Shown piece after piece: positions 1-6,782 of a stretch of DNA of 43,801 bases. Numbering within the stretch: the stretch's first letter is position 1; every line of letters starts with the position of its first letter. The notes under the pieces are model-generated. The model was given only the letters and a program-made list of their open reading frames with translations, was not told the origin of the DNA and did no database searches. The position numbers were made by a program, and so were the translations under genes. Source of the stretch: Elusimicrobiota bacterium (lineage in GTDB: Bacteria; Elusimicrobiota; Elusimicrobia; UBA1565; JACRDR01); NCBI GenBank assembly GCA_016194745.1, contig JACQBA010000014.1:1-43801 (forward strand), read 5' to 3'.

Positions 1-53
1 ACGCCTTTGACGAAGTCCTCGGCGTCCTTGTGCGGCTTTTCTTTCTCGTTCAT
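1..53 (-). CDS. 5' end of an unidentified gene, cut by the window edge
   Basis: Reading leftwards from an ATG at 53-51, an open frame of 17 codons runs off the window; its start is rich in Lys, Glu and Asp. A GGAGG sequence lies 3 bases upstream of the ATG, and a TAAAAT hexamer (62-67) lies 8 bases upstream, so it could be either Shine-Dalgarno-led or nearly leaderless. Too little is present to name a family. It is reported because the start signal is good, not because the product is recognised. Confidence 0.4.
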   Translation of the reverse strand, partial: MNEKEKPHKDAEDFVKG

Positions 54-400
54 AAGCCTCCATTTTACCGGCTTACGAACGCCTGTTCTCGTCTATTATT
101 CAAACGGCTGAAAATTCCACTAGGCGCTGAAACTCAACAGTGTGGGCCACGGTAGGTTCGCTGGATCGGCCCTAAACGGCGGCGGCCTTCCGTCTCCCAG
201 CAAATTGGTCCTAAGAATATGGGAGTCGTGCGTGGCCACAACTGATCTACCTTTTTCGCGGCACTAATCTGCTTTTCTGATAAATATTTCATCGAGCCTT
301 TTCCTTGCAGAGATTGTCTACCAAGAATTGTGGGACCGGATTAGGTCTGAATATGAGAACTGGCAAGCAGAATACGACCTCAGAACTGAGAATCGAAACA
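54..400. other. Intergenic stretch, lower GC, no gene assigned
   Basis: This stretch is visibly richer in A and T than the rest of the window and belongs to the same compositional patch as the DUF6714 gene. It may carry the promoter of the leftward gene at 1-53. A plus-strand open frame without an ATG (about 307-483) has a protein-like stretch but no credible start; it could be a decayed gene end. No RNA gene or repeat was seen. Confidence 0.4.
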
Positions 401-994
401 TCATTTCTCTAAATATCGACGGACTGTCAATAGCGCGACCTCAATCATCGCCTGCCGTGATTTTTCCGACCTATGCGTTTTGAGAAAATGCAAGAAATCC
501 TCGATTGCACCTAGCTCATCCTTTGTGAAGCCTTTCATTCTTGCATCAAATCTTTCCAACTCACTTGGGCCGACTGGTTCATTTGCGGCTCGCTCAGATA
601 TGAGCTTAACCTCATTCGAGATTAGGCTCTCATCTTGCAGAAACTCGACGTCCCTACCTAGTCTAGCTCTCAACTTTCTTGGATCTGTTAGTGCACGTGC
701 AATTTCGCGATCAAAAAGCCCGCAATCTAGGTTCGCGACCAGAAAGGCTGGCAAAAAAAACCGAAATGCTTCATCTGAGAATGAAATGAGGCATCCTTTG
801 GCAACCTGCTCCCTAAGCTCATCGATATCCCGAGACTGCCAATCCATCCAATGCGTTCTTGCAAATGCTTCTTCGATGTCCTGGCACTCCAGGCAGCTGT
901 GATTGACCAACTTTGTTCCTTCATTAAATTGTCGATTACCAAATATCGCCACGATTCTCTTCCTACATTTGCTTCGGCTGTTTCTCGCTAGCAT
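401..994 (-). CDS. DUF6714 family protein
   Basis: The 197-residue product matches my memory of the DUF6714 pattern: a Cys-x-x-Cys/Glu-Ala-Phe stretch near residues 34-45, a central EAFRFFLPAFL motif (about residues 75-85), and a C-terminal segment where a Glu-Arg-Phe is followed by a helix ending in FLHFL. DUF6714 has no established activity; members often occur as lone accessory genes. Codon and base use are clearly more AT-rich than neighbouring genes, which suggests transfer. It sits directly beside the broken end of a cytochrome c peroxidase gene, so it may be cargo of the event that truncated that gene. The start at 994 is the first ATG and has no convincing ribosome binding site; the true start could be slightly downstream. 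Confidence 0.65.
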   Translation of the reverse strand: MLARNSRSKCRKRIVAIFGNRQFNEGTKLVNHSCLECQDIEEAFARTHWMDWQSRDIDELREQVAKGCLISFSDEAFRFFLPAFLVANLDCGLFDREIARALTDPRKLRARLGRDVEFLQDESLISNEVKLISERAANEPVGPSELERFDARMKGFTKDELGAIEDFLHFLKTHRSEKSRQAMIEVALLTVRRYLEK

Positions 995-1025
995 GGTCTT
1001 CGATTAATTTTCTTCATGCAGTCGA

Positions 1026-1366
1026 TCAACTTGCCACGCGGCCGTCCCAGAAGAAGGAGTCCTGATAGGCGGCGTTGAGCAGCGTCGGCGTATTCCGCGC
1101 GCCGTCGGCCGCGCGTCCGCGTACCCCGTACGCGGGTTGTGGCACGACGCGCAGCTGATCGTCTTGTCGCGCGAGAGGCGCTTGTCGAAGAAGAGGAGGC
1201 GGCCGAGTTCGATCTTGGGGCGGGTGAGCGGATTGCCTGCGGGGATCTTCGGCTTCGGCAATCCAAGCGGCGCTTTCAGCGAAATGTCGCTTTCCGGCTG
1301 CTCTTCGTCAGCATGCGATGGGGTTATCGCCAGAAGGATGCCGGTGAAGATGAGAACCTTGCGCAT
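1026..1366 (-). pseudogene. Di-heme cytochrome c peroxidase (MauG/CCP family), frameshifted and truncated
   Basis: The start at 1366 opens with a signal peptide (residues 1-19, ending Ser-His-Ala) and continues into the usual N-terminal heme region: LGRLLFFDKRLS, then a CASCH heme-binding motif followed by HNPRTGYAD. Shortly after this the frame is lost. The expected continuation (GARNTPTLLNAAYQDSFFWDG) is present in another frame and ends at a TGA (1026-1028), after which no peroxidase sequence remains. About 100 of the usual 330 or more residues survive and the second heme site is absent, so it cannot be functional. The break coincides with the border of the AT-rich DUF6714 patch. A longer upstream start at 1420 would lie inside the IS remnant and is unlikely. 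Confidence 0.85.
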
Positions 1367-1408
1367 GTAGGGCAATATAAAGTTGCGGGAACGAAAAATC
1401 AAGGAGTC

Positions 1409-1480
1409 GCATCGACTCATTTAAGATGTTACCGAAATGGACGGTTTAGACCGTTTTTTTCGGGAGCAGCTAAATGAGTC
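1409..1480 (+). mobile_element. Remnant of an insertion-sequence left end
   Basis: This segment matches 43665-43770 nearly base for base, from GCATC-[GA]-ACTCATTTAAG through GATGTTACCGAAATGG, a small hairpin (ACGGT-TTAG-ACCGT followed by seven T, 1442-1460) and CGGGAGCA, down to an ATGAGTC corresponding to the first codons of the transposase at 43764. The coding part is missing. The copy lacks one 35-base repeat unit found in the right-hand copy. The ends here also form an inverted repeat (1414-1423 with 1471-1480). The hairpin plus T run resembles a terminator that would shield the element from outside transcription. Confidence 0.7.
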
Positions 1481-1498
1481 GGAGGCGCCGGAATTGGG

Positions 1499-1504
1499 TA
1501 AAAT
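1499..1504 (+). promoter_or_regulatory. -10 element (TAAAAT), leaderless start of cupin gene
   Basis: TAAAAT lies exactly 6 bases before the ATG at 1511, so a normal sigma-70 start site would be the A of that ATG. No Shine-Dalgarno and no clear -35 are visible. Confidence 0.45.
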
Positions 1505-1510
1505 GCCGCC

Positions 1511-1789
1511 ATGGCGGTGAACCTAGGCGGCGTGCTGAAGAGCTGGAGCAATCGCGGCTTCTCTTTCGGAGTCTGGAGCGACCCCCCGGGCCGAGTGCTC
1601 AAGGACTACGTCCACGAGGTGGACAAGCTCATCCTCGTCCTCGAAGGCAGCGTCGAGATCGAGATCGGCGGCAAGGTCGCGGCGCTCAAGCCGGGGAAAG
1701 AGGTCCTCGTTCCGGCCAAGACCGTCCACACGGTCCGCAACAAGGGCAAGAACCCTTCCCGCTGGCTCTACGGCTACAAGCTGAGGTAA
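1511..1789 (+). CDS. Small cupin-domain protein
   Basis: This 92-residue protein is a single-domain cupin. The segment HEVDKLILVLEGSVEIEIGG carries cupin motif 1 and the later LKPGKEVLVPAKTVHTVRN carries motif 2 with its Pro-x-x-x-x-His pattern. Such proteins are usually small metal-binding beta-barrels; substrate cannot be told from sequence. The stop codon overlaps the start of the next gene (TAATG at 1787-1791), so the two are probably translated together. The chosen ATG is preceded by TAAAAT at the spacing of a leaderless transcript. The IS remnant ends 30 bases upstream. Confidence 0.85.
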   Translation: MAVNLGGVLKSWSNRGFSFGVWSDPPGRVLKDYVHEVDKLILVLEGSVEIEIGGKVAALKPGKEVLVPAKTVHTVRNKGKNPSRWLYGYKLR

Positions 1790-2760
1790 TGGCGCGCCCG
1801 CTCAGCGCGGCGCTCGTCTCCGAGGCCGCCGCCTATCTCGCTGGGCGCGTGCGGCGCACTCCGCTCGAGGACTCTCCGGCCTTGTCGAAGCTCCTGGGCG
1901 CGCCCGTCCGCCTCAAGCTCGAGTCGATGCAGGTCACGGGCTCCTTCAAGATCCGGGGCGCTTATTTCCGCCTCGCGCAGCTGAGCGCAGCCGAGAGAGC
2001 GGCGGGCGTCGTCACCTGCTCCGCCGGCAACCACGGCAAGGCCGTCGCCTACGTCGCGCGGGAGGCCGGCGTGCGCGCCGCGGTGTACGTCCCGAGCTCG
2101 GTCGACGAGGCGAAGCACAAGGCGATCCTCGAGCTGGGCGCCGAAGTGATCAAGTCGACGAGCGCCTCCTACGACGAGACGGAGGCGTGGGCGATGGAGG
2201 AGGCCGCGAAGGCCGGCCGCCCGTTCATCTCCGCCTTCGACGACGAGTTCATCATGGCGGGCAACGGGGGATCGTTGGCGGTCGAGACCGTCGCGGACGC
2301 CCCCGCCGCGCGGACCTTCGTGCTTCCCATCGGCGGCGGCGGGCTCGGCGCGGGCTTCGCTTACTACGTGAAGGAGAACCTCGAGGACTCGACCGTCATC
2401 GGCGTCCAGCATGAGGGCTGCCCGGCGCTCAAGCTGTCGCTGGAGCGAGGCCGGTGCGTCCGCCGGATGCCCGGGATCGAGACCGTCGCGGGCGGCGTCG
2501 AGGGAGGCCTCGGCGAGAAGCCGTTCGAGATACTGAAATCGCGGGTGGACCGCGTCGCGCTCGTCTCCGAAGCGGAGATTCTTCAGGCGACGCGCTGGAT
2601 GCTCGACGCCCACCAGATGCTGATCGAGCCCTCCGCCGCGGTCGTGATCGCGGCATGCCTTTCGGGGGAGGTCGGCAATCTCTCCTCGCCCGCCGTCGTC
2701 GTTTTATCGGGCCGCAATGTAGCGCTTTCTACGATTCAGAGGGTCCTTAGAGGCGCCTAA
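1789..2760 (+). CDS. Threonine/serine dehydratase, PLP-dependent
   Basis: The 323-residue product is a fold-type II PLP enzyme of the threonine dehydratase group, converting threonine (or serine) to the 2-oxo acid and ammonia. The TGSFKIRGAY motif places the PLP lysine at residue 54; CSAGNHGK follows, and a GGGGLGAG phosphate-binding loop lies near residue 183. The protein ends shortly after the catalytic domain, so it lacks the C-terminal ACT-type regulatory domain of biosynthetic IlvA and resembles the short catabolic or racemase-like members. The ATG overlaps the cupin stop codon. The last 14 bases overlap, on the opposite strand, the end of the degraded RelE gene. Exact substrate is not decidable. 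Confidence 0.85.
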   Translation: MARPLSAALVSEAAAYLAGRVRRTPLEDSPALSKLLGAPVRLKLESMQVTGSFKIRGAYFRLAQLSAAERAAGVVTCSAGNHGKAVAYVAREAGVRAAVYVPSSVDEAKHKAILELGAEVIKSTSASYDETEAWAMEEAAKAGRPFISAFDDEFIMAGNGGSLAVETVADAPAARTFVLPIGGGGLGAGFAYYVKENLEDSTVIGVQHEGCPALKLSLERGRCVRRMPGIETVAGGVEGGLGEKPFEILKSRVDRVALVSEAEILQATRWMLDAHQMLIEPSAAVVIAACLSGEVGNLSSPAVVVLSGRNVALSTIQRVLRGA

Positions 2761-3022
2761 GTCTTCGCTCAAGGTCTTTTCGGTCCAGGATTTGCAACAC
2801 GACCACCTTCCCGACCTCGGCATGCAGCTCGAACACGCAGCGGAAATCTCTGACGCGCAATCGAAAGAGCTCGAGGCCGCGAAGCCTCTTGATCCGCGGA
2901 GGCCCGGGTCAGGACGAATTCCCTAGGATCCGGAGCGCGTCGAGGATCTCGCGCTGCACGCCCTTGGGCAGCGCCTCGAGGTCCCGAAACGCTCTCGGCG
3001 ACAGTTCAACGCTTCGCGCCAC
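2747..3022 (-). pseudogene. RelE/ParE-type toxin with a premature stop codon
   Basis: A frame starting at GTG 3022, overlapping the antitoxin stop, reads through a RelE-like protein: ELSPRAFRDLEALPKG at the start, then RIKRLRGLELFRLRVRDFR and, near the end, VVVLQILDRKDLERRL. Total length is 91 codons, normal for RelE. Codon 38 is TGA (2911-2909), exactly where relatives usually carry a residue such as Arg before a Pro-rich turn; a C-to-T change in CGA would explain it. No other lesion is visible, so the mutation is probably recent. It lies directly after the Phd-like antitoxin in the usual order. Unless the stop is read through, the toxin is inactive. Confidence 0.75.
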
Positions 3023-3278
3023 GGACCAGCCCCAGCTTCTTGCGCGCTTGCGCGAGGGAGATGCCGCCTCGCTTCTTGTGCAGCGCGCGGGAGGCCTCGA
3101 TCTCCTTCAGGAACGCCGGAGAGCTCAGCACGAGATCCTCGATCTCGCGCTCGTTCAGCGGCAGGAGCAGGGCCTGGGGCTTGCCGTTCTTCGTGATGAC
3201 GAACGTCTCACCCCGGCTGGCCTTGGCGACGACCCTCGGGGTGCTATGGTGCAGCTCACGGACGTTCACGAAGCGCAT
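3006..3278 (-). CDS. Phd/YefM-type antitoxin
   Basis: The 90-residue protein begins MRFVNVRELHHSTPRVVAKA and contains GETFVITKNGKPQALLLPL, the characteristic Phd/YefM N-terminal DNA-binding fold; the C-terminal part (residues 45-90) is the toxin-binding tail rich in charged residues. I chose the ATG at 3278 because the family starts there and because a perfect palindrome and a strong promoter end just upstream; the longer frame from 3332 would start inside the -35 box. The next gene, overlapping its stop, is the RelE toxin, now broken by a stop codon. The antitoxin likely still represses its own promoter. Confidence 0.85.
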   Translation of the reverse strand: MRFVNVRELHHSTPRVVAKASRGETFVITKNGKPQALLLPLNEREIEDLVLSSPAFLKEIEASRALHKKRGGISLAQARKKLGLVRGAKR

Positions 3279-3280
3279 GA

Positions 3281-3300
3281 TGTGGAACGTATGTTCCACA
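3281..3300 (-). promoter_or_regulatory. Palindromic operator of the Phd/RelE locus
   Basis: TGTGGAACGTATGTTCCACA is a perfect inverted repeat with 8-base arms. It covers the expected transcription start and sits 2 bases upstream of the antitoxin ATG, the usual place for autorepression by Phd-type antitoxins. Confidence 0.75.
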
Positions 3301-3303
3301 CCC

Positions 3304-3332
3304 AGCGTAGCACGAGTCCCCCGGAATGTCAA
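3304..3332 (-). promoter_or_regulatory. Sigma-70-type promoter of the toxin-antitoxin locus
   Basis: On the minus strand, TTGACA (3332-3327) is followed after exactly 17 bases by TACGCT (3309-3304). This is the best -35/-10 pair in the window and drives the antitoxin directly across the palindromic operator. Confidence 0.75.
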
Positions 3333-3404
3333 TGCGGGCTCCTTGCTGCCATGGCATATATACGAGCTGCCCGCGAAATAGCTCCCTCCACGGTCCCACT
3401 AGTA

Positions 3405-3435
3405 AAGGCCTTCTCCCGCTTGCGGAAGAGGGAGA
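3405..3435. repeat. Degenerate REP-like GC palindrome
   Basis: CTTCTCCCGCTTGCGGAAG resembles the widespread CTCTCCCGC...GCGGGAGAG type of intergenic palindrome. A related, better-preserved copy lies at about 6038-6085. It is imperfect here. Confidence 0.4.
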
Positions 3436-3449
3436 CTGCTCGGAGACAT

Positions 3450-3516
3450 CGGGGTCAGACATGAAGTTAGTTAAGTTGTTCCCGCCATAACTTACCTAAC
3501 TTAATGTCTGACCCCG
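3450..3516. repeat. Long imperfect palindrome, GGGGTCAGACAT...ATGTCTGACCCC
   Basis: The left arm (3450-3475) and right arm (3489-3516) are near-perfect inverted copies: CGGGGTCAGACAT then an AAGTTAG tract, mirrored by CTAACTT then ATGTCTGACCCCG. The loop is about 13 bases. This sequence type occurs as dispersed intergenic palindromes in many bacterial genomes, some linked to REP-associated transposases (TnpA_REP). It sits between the efflux operon's 3' end and the toxin-antitoxin promoter and could also form a bidirectional RNA hairpin. Confidence 0.65.
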
Positions 3517-3530
3517 GCGTTGGCCTTTTG

Positions 3531-4793
3531 CTATTCGTAGCGGAGGGCTTCGATGGGGTCTAGGCGGGAGGCTTGGCGGGCGGGATACCACGCGGAGAGG
3601 ATGCCGACGCCGACGGAAACGAGGAGCGAGGTCGCGATGGAGCCCGCCGAGGGGAAGGCCGGCATGTGGGCGACGACCTGGACGAGAACGCAGACGCCGC
3701 AGCCGGCGAGCACGCCCAAGAGCCCGCCCGTCGCGCTCAAGGCGATGGCCTCGAGCAGGAACTGCGACTGGATGTCCCGCTCGCGGGCGCCGACCGACTT
3801 GCGGATGCCGATCTCCTTGATGCGGGCGTGGACGGACGCCAAGGTGATGTTCATGATGCCGACGCCGCCCGCGAACAGCGAGATCGCCGCGATGAACCCC
3901 ATCACCGTTCCGAAGAGCGCCGTGTTCTTCATCGCCGCGCCCATCTTGGTCGCGACGTCCTCGATCTTGAAGTCCTCGACGCCGCGGTGGCGGCGCTTGA
4001 GGAACGCGCGCACGCGGGCGCCGAGCGCCGCCGCGGTCTTGACGTCCCCGCTGTCGACGTCGACGAGAAATAGCGTCTTCTGATTGCCGGTGATGCGGTG
4101 CTGCAAAGCGGTGATGGGGACGAGCACGTTTTTGGTGCCCATCTCGAAATTCATCATGAAGTCCCGCGGGCCTTCCTCTATAATGCCCACGACGCGGAAC
4201 GCGACGCCGGCCAAGCGCACCGTCTTGCCGAGGGGATCGAAGCGCTTGAAGATCGGATCGAGCGCGTCCTGCTGGCGCCAGAACTCCATCGCAGTCTTGC
4301 GCTTCTTGATCAGCACGCAGACCTTGGCGTAGGTGCGGACGTCCTCCTCCGAGATGAAGCGGCCCTTGAGCGTGTAGTTCCAGTCCACCTTCGTCCATTC
4401 GGGCGTGATGCCGCGGATCATGACGCGGGCGCTCAGATCGCGGTAGTGGATGTCGTCGTAGCCGTTGACGCTAGGCGAGACCGTCTTGACGTCCGGGAAG
4501 CTGCGCCGCAGCGCGACCGCGTCCTCGTACGAGAGCCCGGCCGACAGCGACTGGTTCGAGATGGAGTCCCGCGGCCACACGAAGATCCGCCCGGGGCCCG
4601 AGCGCCGGATGCCCGACTCCATGTGCTCCTTAAATCCCGCCATGATCCCCGTCATCACGAGCACCGACGTGATGCCGACCGCGACGCCGAACAGCGTCAG
4701 GAAGGACTGGAGCTTGTGCGCCCGGATCTGCACGATCCCGATGCGCAGGCCCTGGTAGAGCCCGATGGTGCGCGCCGCGCCGCGCTTACTCAT
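3531..4793 (-). CDS. MacB-like ABC transporter permease (second of two)
   Basis: The 420-residue protein has the MacB/LolC/FtsX-type fold: one membrane segment near residues 28-52, a large periplasmic MacB_PCD-like domain (about 53-285), and three C-terminal membrane segments of the FtsX domain (about 295-410). The cytoplasmic coupling motif VHARIKEIGIRKSVGAR precedes the second of these. It has no ATPase domain of its own; the separate ATPase at 6021-6782 would serve it. It is clearly paralogous to the adjacent permease and shares the ends LDPIEALRYE and the N-terminal YQGLRIG pattern. Its ATG lies inside the last codons of the upstream permease (8-base overlap). Last gene of the efflux operon; the 3' end is followed by a long palindrome. 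Confidence 0.9.
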   Translation of the reverse strand: MSKRGAARTIGLYQGLRIGIVQIRAHKLQSFLTLFGVAVGITSVLVMTGIMAGFKEHMESGIRRSGPGRIFVWPRDSISNQSLSAGLSYEDAVALRRSFPDVKTVSPSVNGYDDIHYRDLSARVMIRGITPEWTKVDWNYTLKGRFISEEDVRTYAKVCVLIKKRKTAMEFWRQQDALDPIFKRFDPLGKTVRLAGVAFRVVGIIEEGPRDFMMNFEMGTKNVLVPITALQHRITGNQKTLFLVDVDSGDVKTAAALGARVRAFLKRRHRGVEDFKIEDVATKMGAAMKNTALFGTVMGFIAAISLFAGGVGIMNITLASVHARIKEIGIRKSVGARERDIQSQFLLEAIALSATGGLLGVLAGCGVCVLVQVVAHMPAFPSAGSIATSLLVSVGVGILSAWYPARQASRLDPIEALRYE

Positions 4794-6024
4794 AGCGCAG
4801 CGCCTCGATCGGATCGAGCCGCGCGGCGCGGCGCGCCGGATACCACGAGAACGCGAGCCCGATCAGCACCGACACCGCGAGCGCCGTCCCGACGGCGAAA
4901 GGCGAAAGCGAGACGGACATCTTGGCGAAGGTCTTGACCAAAAAGCAGATGCCGCCGCCCACGGCGACGCCGACGACGCCGCCGAGCGCGCTGAGGACCG
5001 TCGCCTCGAGCAGGAACTGCCGCCGGATGTCCTTTTCTTTGGCGCCGACGGACTTGCGGATGCCGATCTCCTTGATCCGCGCGTTGACCGACGCGAGCGA
5101 GATGTTCATGATGCCGACCCCGCCCGCGAACAGCGCGATCGCCCCGACCGCGCCGATGATCAAGGTCGCGATGTTGAGCCACGCCATGAAAGGCCCCATG
5201 AACTCGACGATGTTCATCACCTGGAAGTCCTCGACGCCGCGATGGCGGCGCTTGAGGAACGCGAAGACTTGCTTCGCGAGAGCGTATGACGACTCCTGCG
5301 TGCCGCTGTCGACGTTGACGATGTGTATCTGCTTGCTCTCCAACGATAGGCGCTTCTGATAGGAAGTGATGGGCACGAAGATCGCGGCGTCCCGGTCGCC
5401 CACGTCCATGTCGGCGTCGGTCTCGAGCTCCTCGAGGACGCCGACGACGAGGAACGAGGTGCCGCCGATCCGGATCGACTTATGCAGCGGATCGTAGCGT
5501 TTGAAGAGCGGAGCGACCGGGTCGTCGCGGTCGAGCTGGTCCTCGTGCTTCTTCTTCGAGCGCTTGATCAGCACGCACACCTTCGCGTATTCCCGGAGAT
5601 CCGCCGCGTTCAGGAAGCGGCCGCGCACGCGGTAGTTCCAATCGAGTTTCGCCCAATCGGTCGAGATGCCGGAGACCTCGATCTTGGCCCTGAAATCCCG
5701 GTAGAACACCGGCAGCTGCGAGCCGACGACGGGCGAGACGGCGCGGGCCTCCGGAAACCGCTCGCGGATCGCCAGCGCGTCCTCGTAGAGGAGGCCCTTG
5801 GAGCGGTGCGAGTGGTCGAGCGTGGGCCGCGAGGTCACGAAGAGACGGCCGAGGCCGACGCGCGCGACGCCTTCCCGCATGTTCCCCTGCACGGCCGAGA
5901 GGATGCCGGTCATCGCGATCACCGACGTGATGCCGATGGCGATGCCCGAGAGCGTGAGGAACGCGCGCAGCTTGTGGGACCTGATCTCGATGAGTCCGAG
6001 CCTGAGGCCCTCGTACAGATTCAT
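4786..6024 (-). CDS. MacB-like ABC transporter permease (first of two)
   Basis: The 412-residue protein shows the same topology as its neighbour: an N-terminal membrane segment near 20-45, a MacB_PCD-type periplasmic domain (about 46-275) and a C-terminal FtsX domain with three membrane segments and the coupling motif VNARIKEIGIRKSVGAK. It starts within the stop codon of the ATPase gene (ATGA overlap) and its own end overlaps the next permease. Two different permeases beside one ATPase suggest a heterodimeric transmembrane unit, unlike the MacB homodimer; this is inference. Substrate is unknown; macrolides, lipoproteins and peptides are all handled by this superfamily. Confidence 0.9.
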   Translation of the reverse strand: MNLYEGLRLGLIEIRSHKLRAFLTLSGIAIGITSVIAMTGILSAVQGNMREGVARVGLGRLFVTSRPTLDHSHRSKGLLYEDALAIRERFPEARAVSPVVGSQLPVFYRDFRAKIEVSGISTDWAKLDWNYRVRGRFLNAADLREYAKVCVLIKRSKKKHEDQLDRDDPVAPLFKRYDPLHKSIRIGGTSFLVVGVLEELETDADMDVGDRDAAIFVPITSYQKRLSLESKQIHIVNVDSGTQESSYALAKQVFAFLKRRHRGVEDFQVMNIVEFMGPFMAWLNIATLIIGAVGAIALFAGGVGIMNISLASVNARIKEIGIRKSVGAKEKDIRRQFLLEATVLSALGGVVGVAVGGGICFLVKTFAKMSVSLSPFAVGTALAVSVLIGLAFSWYPARRAARLDPIEALRYE

Positions 6025-6782
6025 GCCGGGCTCAGCACCCCCCCGCCCCGACTGTCTCCCGCGCCGGCGGGAGAGGGGCGGGTGAGGGCGATGTCCTCGA
6101 CGATGCGGCCGTCCTTGAGACGGATGATGCGCTGGGTGGAGGCGGCGATCGACGCGTCGTGAGTCACCATGAGGATCGTCTTGCCCGAGCGATGCAGCTC
6201 GTGGAACAAGGCGAGGATCTCCGCGCCCCGGTTCGAATCGAGGTTCCCGGTAGGCTCGTCCGCCAGGATCAAGGCCGGATCGTTGACCAGGGCCCGCGCG
6301 ATGGCGACGCGCTGGCGCTCGCCCCCCGAGAGCTGGAGCGGGTTGTGGTCCATGCGGTGCGCCATGCCGACGCGCCGCAGGGCCGCGGCGGCGAGCTCGC
6401 GCCGCCGCGCGCCGCGGACGTTCGCGTAGACGAGCGGCAGCTCGACGTTGTCGACGACCGGCAGGCGAGGCAGGAGATGGAACGACTGGAACACGAAGCC
6501 GATGTGGTTGAGCCTCATCGCCGCGAGCTCGTCGTTCGTCATCGTCGACACGTCCCGTCCCTCGAGCAGGTACGAGCCGGAGGTCGGCCTGTCGAGGCAG
6601 CCCAAGATCTGCAGCATCGTCGACTTGCCGCAGCCCGAGGGGCCGGTGATCGCGGCGAACTCCCCGCGCCGGACCTCGAGCTCCGCGCTCTCAAGCGCGG
6701 GGACGGTGGAGTGCCCCGAGGAGTAGACCTTGGCGACCCCGCGAAGCGAAACGACGGAGTCGACGGTCTCAGGATTTGGCAT
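6021..6782 (-). CDS. ABC transporter ATPase, MacB/LolD type
   Basis: The 253-residue ATPase contains Walker [10 protein letters not shown] (residues 47-55), the Q-loop [10 protein letters not shown], the signature [10 protein letters not shown] (about 149-158), Walker [11 protein letters not shown], and an H-loop in [10 protein letters not shown]. The [10 protein letters not shown] stretch is typical of the MacB/LolD/FtsE group. It energises the two permeases encoded downstream. The start overlaps the end of the adaptor gene by 14 bases. The last 20 or so residues are not part of the fold: they are encoded by a REP-like palindrome (about 6038-6085) that has been absorbed into the reading frame. 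Confidence 0.93.
   Translation of the reverse strand: MPNPETVDSVVSLRGVAKVYSSGHSTVPALESAELEVRRGEFAAITGPSGCGKSTMLQILGCLDRPTSGSYLLEGRDVSTMTNDELAAMRLNHIGFVFQSFHLLPRLPVVDNVELPLVYANVRGARRRELAAAALRRVGMAHRMDHNPLQLSGGERQRVAIARALVNDPALILADEPTGNLDSNRGAEILALFHELHRSGKTILMVTHDASIAASTQRIIRLKDGRIVEDIALTRPSPAGAGDSRGGGVLSPA
6038..6085. repeat. REP-like GC-rich palindrome inside the ATPase gene's 3' end
   Basis: CTCCCGCGCCGGCGGGAG (6056-6073) is a nearly perfect palindrome, flanked by CCCCGCCCC on one side and GGGGCGGG on the other. It encodes the odd C-terminal tail of the ABC ATPase, reading [16 protein letters not shown] degenerate relative lies at 3405-3435. Confidence 0.55.

Noticed and set aside
307..483. 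Plus-strand open frame with a protein-like stretch (EIVYQELWDRIRSEYENW)
   Set aside because: No ATG, GTG or ribosome binding site in a usable position, and it overlaps the end of the DUF6714 gene on the other strand. It could be a decayed gene end, but evidence is too thin for a feature.
1405..1480. Possibility that the repeat is a MITE with its own inverted ends
   Set aside because: The inverted ends GACTCATTTA/TAAATGAGTC are present in this copy, but the right copy continues into a transposase start at the same ATGAGTC, so an IS end remnant explains both better.
1474..1788. N-terminal extension of the threonine dehydratase frame back to 1474
   Set aside because: The upstream part is an Arg-rich shadow of the cupin gene and begins inside the IS remnant; the family N terminus starts at 1789, overlapping the cupin stop.
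2889..3464. Plus-strand open frame of 191 codons
   Set aside because: Shadow of the antitoxin and of the broken toxin, running into the repeats beyond; no motifs.
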